Source: Verrucomicrobiota bacterium
GTDB lineage: Bacteria > Verrucomicrobiota > Verrucomicrobiia > Limisphaerales > UBA9464
Direction: 5' to 3'
DNA length: 7,968 bases
NCBI GenBank assembly: GCA_947454295.1
Contig: CANGMO010000090.1
Location: 1 to 7,968, forward strand
Made by a program: the position numbers and the translations under genes. The notes under the pieces are model-generated. The model was given only the letters and a program-made list of their open reading frames with translations, was not told the origin of the DNA and did not search any database. Every line of letters starts with the position of its first letter. Position 1 is the first letter of the stretch. This document shows positions 1-7,185 of the stretch, piece by piece.

Positions 1-1551
1 CCACTCCTCGGAAGCACCACCCACCGCGTTCAATGCCCAGAGGGTTCGCAACCGATCGTGGGTCGAACCGGCTCGGTCAAAGGCTTCGGCGAGCTGTCGT
101 CCAACCGATTCCCCGAGCCGGCCCGCCACCGCCCGGTCGGCCAGCACCTGCCGGGCCTGACGGGCGATCCATTCATTGCGGTCGACCACCTGTTGCAACA
201 ACCGTGCGTCCGACCCCGCCGACACATCACCCGGCTGCGCCACGGGTGCGGATCGCGTGTACGAGAGCGAATAGATGCGACCCGAGGTCCGGTGAACGCC
301 ATCGCTGTCATGGCATTCGCCGGTGTCCGACCAGTCAGAAATGTAGACGCTGCCATCGGGCGCCGGAATGAGGTCGAGTCCGCGGAACCAGGGATCGCCC
401 ACCTGCATCCAGTCGGGACGATGACGGGCAACATATCCCGTCCCCTCGCGTTCCAGGTGCTCCTGATTGAGGCGTCGGCCATGGAGATTGAGCGTGAACA
501 CCTCGTTGCGATAGGCCGCCGGCCAGTTGTCGCCCTGGTAGATGAGCAATCCCGCGTGGGCATGGCCGCCGCCGAGCGAATCGCTTCCGGCCGCAAACTG
601 GCTGCCGTCGAGTGCGGCGCGCGACTTGGTCCAGCCGGCCGCCGTATCGAAATGGAAGTGATCGGCATGCTGCTCGATGAGCGCGTAGGCGTGCGGGTTT
701 ACATCATCGCCATGCATGCGACGAAAGTGCGCCCCGGGAATGGCGTGCCAGAGATGACCGATGACCGTGTTGATGAAGAATGGTTCGCCCTCGGCGTTCC
801 AGTCGAGTCCCCAGGGATTGGTGGTGCCGTGGCTGACCGCCTCCACCACATGACGCTCCGGGTGATACCGCCAGATGCCGCCACGCATCTCGACCCGCGC
901 CGAGTCGGGACTTCCGGGACGGCCGATGTGCGCCCCGCTCGAAATGCCGATGCGCCCCCAAAGCCAGCCATCCGGGCCCCACTTCAACCCGTTGGCAAAC
1001 GTGTGGCGGTTGCCAGTCGTGGTGGTCAGGCCATCCAGCAACACCTCGGGTTCGCCGAGCGGTTCATCGGTTCCGGGCTTCAGTCGAATGAAGAGCAGCT
1101 TGGGCGGACACAGCAGGAAGACGCCGCCGCGGCCGAGTTCGAGGCTGGTGAGAATGGAGGCGCGGTCCCAAAACACCGTGCGACGGTCGAAATGGCCGTC
1201 GTGATTGGTGTCCTCCAGGATGACCACGCGATCCCTCAGCTCGGTGGCGAAGTTCACCTTCGATTCCGCGTAGGTGTAGTTCTCCGCCACCCAAAGACGC
1301 CCGCGCGCATCGGTGGTCATGGCGATGGGCTGACGGATGTCCGGCTCGCTGGCGAACACCCGGACTTGGAACCCCTCGGGAACCGCAAAGGACGCGGCCG
1401 CGCGGGGGGCCGGCATGGGTTCGAGGCCCGGTTTCTCGGTGTTGAATGGTTCGGGGAAGTCCGCGCCGCGAGCGGGAAGCGCGGACTCAAAGGCGGCAAC
1501 GAAAGTCAGGCAGGCAGCCGGGAGCGCCATGAATGCCGGGCGGGAACGCAT
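1..1551 (-). CDS. PVC-type membrane-bound dehydrogenase-like secreted protein (C-terminus outside window)
   Basis: This frame is open from the window edge back to a stop at 1621-1623, giving 517 residues from the ATG at 1551. Residues 1-30 look like a Sec signal peptide: basic start (MRSR), hydrophobic stretch, cleavage near ARGA-DF. Residues about 55-430 match the beta-propeller 'membrane-bound dehydrogenase' domain of PVC bacteria (TIGR02604-like). Motifs are GRLWVAENYTYAE (85-97), a Ca-binding-like loop EDTNHDGHFD (113-122), TSLELGRGGV (135-144), NPWGLDWNAEGE (245-256) and the hallmark GECHDSDGVHRTSGRIY (411-427). Residues about 445-517 begin a helical, HEAT-like region. Full-length relatives often end in a heme-binding CxxCH domain, but that part is outside the window, so heme binding is not shown. 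The expected role is periplasmic oxidation of an unknown, probably sugar-like substrate. Alternative starts are ATG 1608, which has an AGGA 7 bases upstream but leaves only 32 bp to the divergent gene, and ATG 1530. The start is uncertain; the family call is firm. Confidence 0.88.
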   Translation of the reverse strand, partial: MRSRPAFMALPAACLTFVAAFESALPARGADFPEPFNTEKPGLEPMPAPRAAASFAVPEGFQVRVFASEPDIRQPIAMTTDARGRLWVAENYTYAESKVNFATELRDRVVILEDTNHDGHFDRRTVFWDRASILTSLELGRGGVFLLCPPKLLFIRLKPGTDEPLGEPEVLLDGLTTTTGNRHTFANGLKWGPDGWLWGRIGISSGAHIGRPGSPDSARVEMRGGIWRYHPERHVVEAVSHGTTNPWGLDWNAEGEPFFINTVIGHLWHAIPGAHFRRMHGDDVNPHAYALIEQHADHFHFDTAAGWTKSRAALDGSQFAAGSDSLGGGHAHAGLLIYQGDNWPAAYRNEVFTLNLHGRRLNQEHLEREGTGYVARHRPDWMQVGDPWFRGLDLIPAPDGSVYISDWSDTGECHDSDGVHRTSGRIYSLSYTRSAPVAQPGDVSAGSDARLLQQVVDRNEWIARQARQVLADRAVAGRLGESVGRQLAEAFDRAGSTHDRLRTLWALNAVGGASEEW

Positions 1552-1640
1552 GGACAGCCAATAGCCGACGGGCACGGGGCAGACGAGCGGGAAAACGCCT
1601 GCACGCATCGCGGGATCCTGCTAGGCACACAGCGCGTCCG
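1552..1640. promoter_or_regulatory. Divergent intergenic region, presumed to hold both promoters
   Basis: These 89 bp separate the starts of the two divergently transcribed genes, so promoters for both should lie here or just inside the gene ends. I see no convincing -35/-10 pair and no strong Shine-Dalgarno sequence before ATG 1641. On the minus strand an AGGA lies 7 bases before the alternative ATG at 1608; if that start is used, the gap shrinks to 32 bp. The regulatory role is inferred from gene layout only. Confidence 0.35.
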
Positions 1641-3833
1641 ATGGAACTGCGTGAATTCGCGGAACAGGTGGTGTTCGGCACCACGCTTGAGGAAAAGCTC
1701 GCCCGACCCGGCGAGCTGACCGACTCGCATCCCGGCGGACGCTTCGAGGCGCCAGCTCAACCCGGCCGGCCGCCAGCCCTTCACTTCAAGGATTCCCGTG
1801 ACGGCGGCGGCGCCATGCCTGGTGTTCGCGAACTGGAATACGCGGCGGGACGCGGCCGACTCCTGCACTTCTTCGCGAATCACGAACTGCTGGCGACCGA
1901 GTTAATGGCGCTCGTCCTGCTGCGATTCCCGGATGCCCCGGCCCCGTTCCGTCAGGGGGTGCTGCGAACTCTGCGCGACGAACAGGAGCACACACGGCTC
2001 TACGTGGAACGCATGCGCGCCAGCGGCATCGCCTTCGGGGATCTGCCGGTGAGCGGCTACTTCTGGCGCATGGTCGCCCCGATGGAAAACCCCATCGATT
2101 TCGTTGCCCGCCTCAGCCTCACCTTCGAGCAGGCGAATCTCGATCATTGCCGCGAATTCGGCCGGCGGTTTGCGATCGTCGGTGACACGGACACCGCCTC
2201 ACTGTTGGAGGGCATCTATCGCGATGAAATCGCCCACGTGGCCCACGGATTGAAATGGTTTCGGCGCTGGAAGAATCCCGACGAGAGCGACTGGGAGGCG
2301 TTTTGCCGCCAGTTGCATTTCCCGCTTTCCCCGCAACGCGCCAAGGGACCCATCTTCAACGCCGAGGGACGACGCGCCGCGGGACTCGATCCGGAATTCA
2401 TCCAATCGCTTGAGGTCTTCGCGCGCTCGCGCGGTCGCACGCCGGGGGTGTTTGTGTTCAATCCCTTTTCCCCTGCCGCGATCGAAGCCTCCGTTCGTCC
2501 GGGCTCACCCATCCCCCAGCTGACCCGCGACCAGCAGGCGTTCGTCGACGATCTCGGCGGCCTGGTGCAATTCCTCGGACGACGTGACGACCTCGTGCTC
2601 GCCCCCTCCGTGCCCTCGTCCGCGCACCTCGCAACCTTGCAGTCCATGGGCTTTCCGCCGGTTGAGTTTGTCGCGCTTTCGGAGGGAAGGGTTCCCGAAT
2701 CCGCCGGCCTCTCCGAACGCAAACTGGGAAGCCTGAAACCCTGGTGCTGGGGTCCCGACAGCCTGGCCCTGCTGGGCGGTCTGGCGGGACAGGTCACGGG
2801 CGACACCGTGCCAATCAAGTCGCGCTTTCATCCCGGCATTGCGGAACTGCACTCCAAATCCTGGGGGACGCAGTTCCTCGCGCGGTTTCTGGAGCAGGAG
2901 GGTGGCCGCTCCCCGGTGCCGCTGGGCGGACTGGAAACAGCGGGCGTTTCGGTGCGCTCGCTGGCGGATGCGGAAGCTGCGATCCGTGAAATCCGGGCGC
3001 GGGGACATCACCGGGTCGTGGTGAAGGAAGACTTTGGATTCGCAGGCGCCGGACAGATCCGTCTCTGGGAGCCCGAGGTTCTGCCCGCCCAAACCAAATG
3101 GATGGCCGCCGCGTTGGACCGCGGGGCCACGCTGGTGGTGGAACCGTGGTTGGAACGGCTCCGCGACGTGTCCATGCAGCTCGAGCGCGGACCGGCATCG
3201 CAACCTGGAAGCGGATCGTCGGCTCTACGTGTGGTCGGATTCACGGGACTGGTGAACGATTTGCGCGGCCAGTTCATGGCCAACTGGGCCGATGCCGACT
3301 GGAACCGCCGCGTGCCCTCCGGGGTTCTGGACGCCTGGAGAATGCCCCAGGGTGGTAGCCCCATGGCAGGCAGCGAGGTCGTGGCGCTGTTTCACAGGAT
3401 GGCGGCGGCGCTGGAACCCGAACTGGCATCGCACGGCTACGAAGGTCCGCTCGGCGTGGACGCGTTCGTGTACCGTGACCACGCGGGCACCGTGCGATTG
3501 AAGCCGTTCGTGGAGCTCAATCCACGCTACACCATGGGACGGCTGACGCTGGAGCTGATGTCCCATGTGGCGCCAGGCCGGCGCGGCGCATTCCGACTCG
3601 TCACGTCGGGCACGGCCGCCCGCTCCGGCTTCAGCACGTTGACCGACCTCGTCGCGCGGTTGAGAACACGTCATCCGCTTGTTCTCGGGGGAGCTCCGCT
3701 CCAGCGGATCGAGTCCGGCATTGTGTGTCTCAATGATCCCGCCACGGCCACCCGCGTGCTTGCCCTGTTGGAGGTCGGCCCGCGCATCGATCCCGCAAGG
3801 GTTCCGTGGGGCGAACCGGAACCAGCGGTGTGA
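1641..3833 (+). CDS. Ferritin-like di-iron (DUF455-type) and ATP-grasp fusion protein
   Basis: This 730-residue protein has no signal peptide and is probably cytoplasmic. Residues about 1-230 resemble DUF455/MiaE-like ferritin-fold proteins. The four-helix di-iron ligand pattern is visible: HELLATE (81-87, ligand E87 or E82), ExxH in DEQEH (E114, H117), TFEQAN (E163) and DEIAHV (E196, H199). Residues about 260-420 form a less clear middle region ending in ELHSKSW (402-408), which resembles the segment before an ATP-grasp fold. Residues about 425-715 carry ATP-grasp signatures: VVVKEDFGFAGAG (459-471; K462 and glycine-rich loop), VVEPWLER (499-506), GPLGVDAF (602-609) and FVELNPRYTMG (623-633; E625 and N627 as likely Mg ligands). 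The family chemistry suggests iron-dependent oxidation plus ATP-driven acyl-phosphate ligation, but the substrate is unknown. I chose ATG 1641 because the DUF455-like sequence begins at once (MELREFAEQ). The frame is open upstream to ATG 1533, but that extension is Arg-rich and overlaps the divergent gene. An alternative is a defunct enzymatic domain kept for binding, which is unlikely because all key residues are present. Confidence 0.88.
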   Translation: MELREFAEQVVFGTTLEEKLARPGELTDSHPGGRFEAPAQPGRPPALHFKDSRDGGGAMPGVRELEYAAGRGRLLHFFANHELLATELMALVLLRFPDAPAPFRQGVLRTLRDEQEHTRLYVERMRASGIAFGDLPVSGYFWRMVAPMENPIDFVARLSLTFEQANLDHCREFGRRFAIVGDTDTASLLEGIYRDEIAHVAHGLKWFRRWKNPDESDWEAFCRQLHFPLSPQRAKGPIFNAEGRRAAGLDPEFIQSLEVFARSRGRTPGVFVFNPFSPAAIEASVRPGSPIPQLTRDQQAFVDDLGGLVQFLGRRDDLVLAPSVPSSAHLATLQSMGFPPVEFVALSEGRVPESAGLSERKLGSLKPWCWGPDSLALLGGLAGQVTGDTVPIKSRFHPGIAELHSKSWGTQFLARFLEQEGGRSPVPLGGLETAGVSVRSLADAEAAIREIRARGHHRVVVKEDFGFAGAGQIRLWEPEVLPAQTKWMAAALDRGATLVVEPWLERLRDVSMQLERGPASQPGSGSSALRVVGFTGLVNDLRGQFMANWADADWNRRVPSGVLDAWRMPQGGSPMAGSEVVALFHRMAAALEPELASHGYEGPLGVDAFVYRDHAGTVRLKPFVELNPRYTMGRLTLELMSHVAPGRRGAFRLVTSGTAARSGFSTLTDLVARLRTRHPLVLGGAPLQRIESGIVCLNDPATATRVLALLEVGPRIDPARVPWGEPEPAV

Positions 3834-3841
3834 GCCGGGCC

Positions 3842-3862
3842 CTTGAGGGAAAAATCCTCAAG
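3842..3862 (+). terminator. Hairpin after the fusion gene, possible weak terminator
   Basis: A perfect 7-bp inverted repeat, CTTGAGG / CCTCAAG, flanks a 7-base loop (GAAAAAT) 8 bases after the TGA stop of the fusion gene. No T-run follows, so it does not meet the usual rule for an intrinsic terminator. It may stabilise the mRNA 3' end, act with Rho, or be chance. Confidence 0.35.
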
Positions 3863-3945
3863 CGAGATGCGCGATCCCTCATTCCCAAATGGCCCGGAAT
3901 CCCTAGTCTGAACTCCGTCTTGTCCCCGTTTACTTGTACACCTCC

Positions 3946-6900
3946 ATGATCCCACGTGTGCTTTCACGTCCCGTCGTCCTGTCCGTTCTTGCGGCATCGA
4001 GCCTGTCCCTGTCCGGCGTTCACGCGCTGGCCGACGGGGGCGATCTCCGACCGCTGAAGGCCAAAACCGGTCTCGCGCCCTTCGGCTACACCAACGCCGC
4101 GGACCCGCTTCCCAACTACGTTGCCGGTGCCCGCTGGGGCACGCAGACCGATCCGATCCGCACCATGCAGACGCCGCTCTCGCCCGAGGAATCGGCGAAG
4201 CACATCGTCGTGCAGCCGGGATTTGAATCGAAGCTCTGGGCCGCCGATCCCGACATCACCAAGCCGATCGCCCTGGCCTGGGACGATCGCGGACGCCTGT
4301 GGATTGCCGAGACCGTCGACTATCCGAACGAGCAGCAGCCCGAGGGACAGGGCCGCGACCGCATCAAGATCTGCGAGGACACCGACGGCGACGGCAAGGC
4401 CGACAAGTTCACCATCTTCGCCGACAAGCTCACCATCCCCACCTCGCTCTGCTTCGCCAATGGCGGCGTGATCGTGATCGAGGGCGGCCACACGCTGTTC
4501 CTTCAGGACACCAACGGCGACGACAAGGCCGACGTCCGCAAAGTGCTGTTCAGCGGCTGGGGCATGGGCGACACGCACGCCACCGCCAGCAACCTGCGCT
4601 ACGGCATCGACAATTGGATCTACGGGACCGTTGGGTACAGCGGCTTCGACGGCGTGGTGGGCGGCAAGCAGCACAAGTTCGGCATGGGCGTGTACCGCTT
4701 CAAGCCGGACGGCTCGGCCATGGAGTTTCTCCGTTCCAGCAACAACAACACCTGGGGCCTCGGACTGACCGAGGACGGCACGGTGCTCGGCTCGACGGCG
4801 AACCGGAATGCCAGCTGGTACATGCCGATCCCCAACCGCTTCTACGAAGCCGTGCAGGGCTGGAGCGCGGCGCGCATGGAGACCATCGCCGATTCGCAGG
4901 CGATCTATCCGATCACCGAGAAGGTCCGTCAGGTGGACCAGCACGGCATGTACACCGCCGGCGCCGGTCATGCGCTGTACACCGCGCGCTCCTTTCCGAA
5001 GGAGTACTGGAACCGCATTGCCTTCGTGACCGAACCAACCGGGCATCTGGTTGGCTGGTTCCGCATCGAGGCCAGCGGTGCCGACTACAAGGCGGTGAAT
5101 CAGGGCAGCTTCCTCGCCAGCGATGACGAATGGACCGCGCCCATCGTGGCGGAGGTGGGGCCGGACGGCGCCGTGTGGGTGATCGACTGGTACAACTACA
5201 TCGTCCAGCACAACCCGGTTCCCGCCGGATTCAAGAACGGCCGCGGAAACGCGTACGAGACCAAGCTCCGCGACAAGCGTCACGGCCGCATCTATCGCGT
5301 GCAACCAACAGCCGCGGCAAAGAGCGCCGTGGTGCGCCTCGACAACGCCGACACGGCGGGCCTGGTCAACGCGCTCAAGTCCGACAACCAGCTCTGGCGT
5401 CTCCACGCGCAGCGGTTGCTGGTTCAGCGGGGCGGCGCGGAGGCGGTGCCTGCATTGCGCGCGCTCGTCCTCGATCGCTCGACGGATGAACTCGGCCTGA
5501 ACCCCGGCGCGGTCCACGCCCTGTGGACGCTCCACGGTCTGCATGCCGTCGGCGATTCCGCGGTGGCCGCGCTGCGTCATCCGAGCGCGGCGGTTCGCCG
5601 CGCCGCCATCGGCGTTCTGCCGCGCGATAGCGATGCCGCGTCCGCGTTGCTCGATTCCGGAGTGGCCCGCGATCCGGACGCGCAGGCGCGCCTCGCCACC
5701 TATCTCGCCTTCGCCGAACTGGAGGAAAACGAGGCTGTCGGCTCGGCCATCGCGGCGGCACTCCGCGAACCTTCCAACGCCAGCGACCGCTGGTTGCGCG
5801 AAGCCCTGACCGCCGCGGCGACGCATCACCTCGCCTCGTTCGGACAAGCACTGTTGTCCGAGCCGGCCTCCGTGCCGCCGCCGGCCTTTGAGGCCGCCCG
5901 CATTGTCTCGCGTCACTACGCCTCGGCTGCGCCCGACTCCATCGCGCAGGTGGTGGCCGGCCTCGCCCCAGCGCCGGCGGGACTCAGCTCCGCGGTGCTC
6001 GAAGGCCTGGCTGCCGGCTGGCCGGAGGGTCGCCGTTTCGGTCTCGATGCCGACGCCAAGGACCAGGTGAACACGGCCCTCGGAAACTTCGCCCCCGCCG
6101 CGCGCGCCCGCTTCCTGGTGCTCGCGCAAAAATGGGGCGTTCTGTCGGAATTCCGCACCCAGCTCGTCGAGGCGGTGGCCAATCTTCGGACGCAGCTCAC
6201 CAACGCCAGTCTCGAGGACGGCGCGCGCCTCAGCGCGGCCCGCAGCCTGGTGCGCCTCGCGGATGAACCCGCGTCGGTGAAGACGATCCTCGAACAGATC
6301 ACACCGCAGGTGGCCCCGCCGATGGCCTTCGGCTGCATCGACTCCCTGTCCGAAAGCCGCAATCCCGCCACCGCGGGCGAGCTGATTGGCGTCTGGGTCA
6401 AGCTGACTCCGAATCAGAAGCGTGCCGCGCTCGCCCTCCTGGTGCGGCGCGGGGATTGGGCCGGGACCCTGCTTGAAGCGGTCGCCAACGGCACCATCCT
6501 GCGCAACGACCTCGGACCCGAGCACTGGCAGCAGCTCCGCTCCAGCGGCAACGCCCAGGTGGCCACCCGCGCCCGCGAGTTGGCGACCGGTGGTGGTCCG
6601 ATCTCGGCGGATCGCCAGGAAGTGGTGAAGAAATTCCTGCCTGCGGCCAAACTGGCGGCGAATGCGGAACACGGCCGCGAGGTCTTCACCAAGAACTGCG
6701 CCGTGTGCCACCGGTTCAATGGGGCCGGTGCCTCCATCGGACCCGAACTCACCGGCATCGGGGCGCGCCCCAAGGAGGACATCCTCATGGAAATCCTCGA
6801 TCCGAACCGCTCGGTGGAGGCCAACTACCGGCTGTGGAACCTCACCACCAAGTCGGGCGATACCTTCTCGGGACGTCTCGATGCGGAAACCCAGACCAGC

Positions 6901-7077
6901 GTCGAGCTGCTGGATCTCGGCGGCCAGAAGCACGTGGTCCAGCGCCGGGACATCGCCAGCCTGGAATCCTCCAACCAGTCGATCATGCCCGTCGGGCTGG
7001 AATCGATCGGTGAGGCGGACCTCGCCGCGGTGCTCGCCTACCTCGCTACCAGCGTGGAAGGCCCGGCCAAGAAGTAA
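3946..7077 (+). CDS. Secreted PVC-type heme-binding dehydrogenase (propeller, helical repeats, CxxCH)
   Basis: This is a complete 1043-residue protein. Residues 1-29 form a Sec signal peptide (MIPRVLSRPV, hydrophobic core, cleavage near HALA-DGG), so it acts in the periplasm or on the cell surface. Residues about 85-455 are a beta-propeller like the PVC 'membrane-bound dehydrogenase' domain: GRLWIAETVDYPNE (116-129), two DxDxDG-type calcium-like loops (DTDGDGKAD 145-153 and DTNGDDKAD 188-196), NTWGLGLTEDG (268-278) and VWVIDWYNYIVQHNP (410-424). Residues about 465-880 are Ala/Leu-rich helical repeats of HEAT type. Residues about 900-1035 are a cytochrome-c-like domain with the heme site CAVCH (918-922), GPELTGIG (932-939) and SIMPVGLE (1012-1019), whose M1014 could be the distal heme ligand. 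Such proteins are thought to oxidise sugar-like substrates and pass electrons to the heme; the substrate here is unknown. I chose ATG 3946; a TTG at 3934 in frame would add only four residues. The gene follows the fusion gene by 112 bp and ends just before a strong terminator. Confidence 0.93.
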   Translation: MIPRVLSRPVVLSVLAASSLSLSGVHALADGGDLRPLKAKTGLAPFGYTNAADPLPNYVAGARWGTQTDPIRTMQTPLSPEESAKHIVVQPGFESKLWAADPDITKPIALAWDDRGRLWIAETVDYPNEQQPEGQGRDRIKICEDTDGDGKADKFTIFADKLTIPTSLCFANGGVIVIEGGHTLFLQDTNGDDKADVRKVLFSGWGMGDTHATASNLRYGIDNWIYGTVGYSGFDGVVGGKQHKFGMGVYRFKPDGSAMEFLRSSNNNTWGLGLTEDGTVLGSTANRNASWYMPIPNRFYEAVQGWSAARMETIADSQAIYPITEKVRQVDQHGMYTAGAGHALYTARSFPKEYWNRIAFVTEPTGHLVGWFRIEASGADYKAVNQGSFLASDDEWTAPIVAEVGPDGAVWVIDWYNYIVQHNPVPAGFKNGRGNAYETKLRDKRHGRIYRVQPTAAAKSAVVRLDNADTAGLVNALKSDNQLWRLHAQRLLVQRGGAEAVPALRALVLDRSTDELGLNPGAVHALWTLHGLHAVGDSAVAALRHPSAAVRRAAIGVLPRDSDAASALLDSGVARDPDAQARLATYLAFAELEENEAVGSAIAAALREPSNASDRWLREALTAAATHHLASFGQALLSEPASVPPPAFEAARIVSRHYASAAPDSIAQVVAGLAPAPAGLSSAVLEGLAAGWPEGRRFGLDADAKDQVNTALGNFAPAARARFLVLAQKWGVLSEFRTQLVEAVANLRTQLTNASLEDGARLSAARSLVRLADEPASVKTILEQITPQVAPPMAFGCIDSLSESRNPATAGELIGVWVKLTPNQKRAALALLVRRGDWAGTLLEAVANGTILRNDLGPEHWQQLRSSGNAQVATRARELATGGGPISADRQEVVKKFLPAAKLAANAEHGREVFTKNCAVCHRFNGAGASIGPELTGIGARPKEDILMEILDPNRSVEANYRLWNLTTKSGDTFSGRLDAETQTSVELLDLGGQKHVVQRRDIASLESSNQSIMPVGLESIGEADLAAVLAYLATSVEGPAKK

Positions 7078-7098
7078 TCGTCTTCGGTCGCTCCCCGG

Positions 7099-7145
7099 AA
7101 ACTTCCGCCGCGCCGACCTTCGGGTCCGCGGCGGAAGTTTTGTTT
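7099..7145 (+). terminator. Strong intrinsic terminator with UUCG tetraloop
   Basis: Starting 21 bases after the TAA stop, AAACTTCCGCCGCG (7099-7112) pairs perfectly over 14 bp with CGCGGCGGAAGTTT (7127-7140). Inside, after a two-base CC bulge, GACC (7115-7118) pairs with GGTC (7123-7126) around a TTCG loop (7119-7122), giving the very stable C(UUCG)G tetraloop. The stem is followed by a T-rich tail, with TTTT at 7138-7141 and TTT at 7143-7145. It should end the heme-protein transcript. AAA at 7099-7101 gives only a short T-run in the opposite direction, so bidirectional use is doubtful. Confidence 0.92.
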
Positions 7146-7185
7146 CCCTGTTGAACGTGGCGCCGGGTTGCCGCGTCATGTCCGC

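Noticed and set aside
1510..1518. Possible lipoprotein cysteine (PAAC, C14) in the minus-strand protein
   Set aside because: A proline sits at the -3 position and the cysteine lies in the middle of the hydrophobic stretch, so it is not a convincing lipobox. A standard signal peptide cleaved near ARGA fits better.
1533..1640. 36-residue N-terminal extension of the fusion protein from ATG 1533
   Set aside because: The extra residues are Arg-rich with no similarity to DUF455-type N-termini, and they would overlap the divergent gene's start. The family-like sequence begins at ATG 1641.
58..1719. Long plus-strand open frame (553 codons) across the left part
   Set aside because: It is the exact codon-aligned mirror of the minus-strand dehydrogenase-like gene, has no recognisable domain, and runs into the start of the fusion gene. 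The minus strand carries the clear family motifs.
3882..3909. Possible promoter TTCCCA-16 bp-TAGTCT before the heme-protein gene
   Set aside because: Both boxes match the sigma-70 consensus poorly and such pairs occur often by chance. Without a mapped transcript start it cannot be supported.
7151..7179. Possible promoter starting at TTGAAC before the isomerase-like gene
   Set aside because: TTGAAC is an acceptable -35 box, but the sequence 17 bases on (CGTCAT) is not a -10 box.
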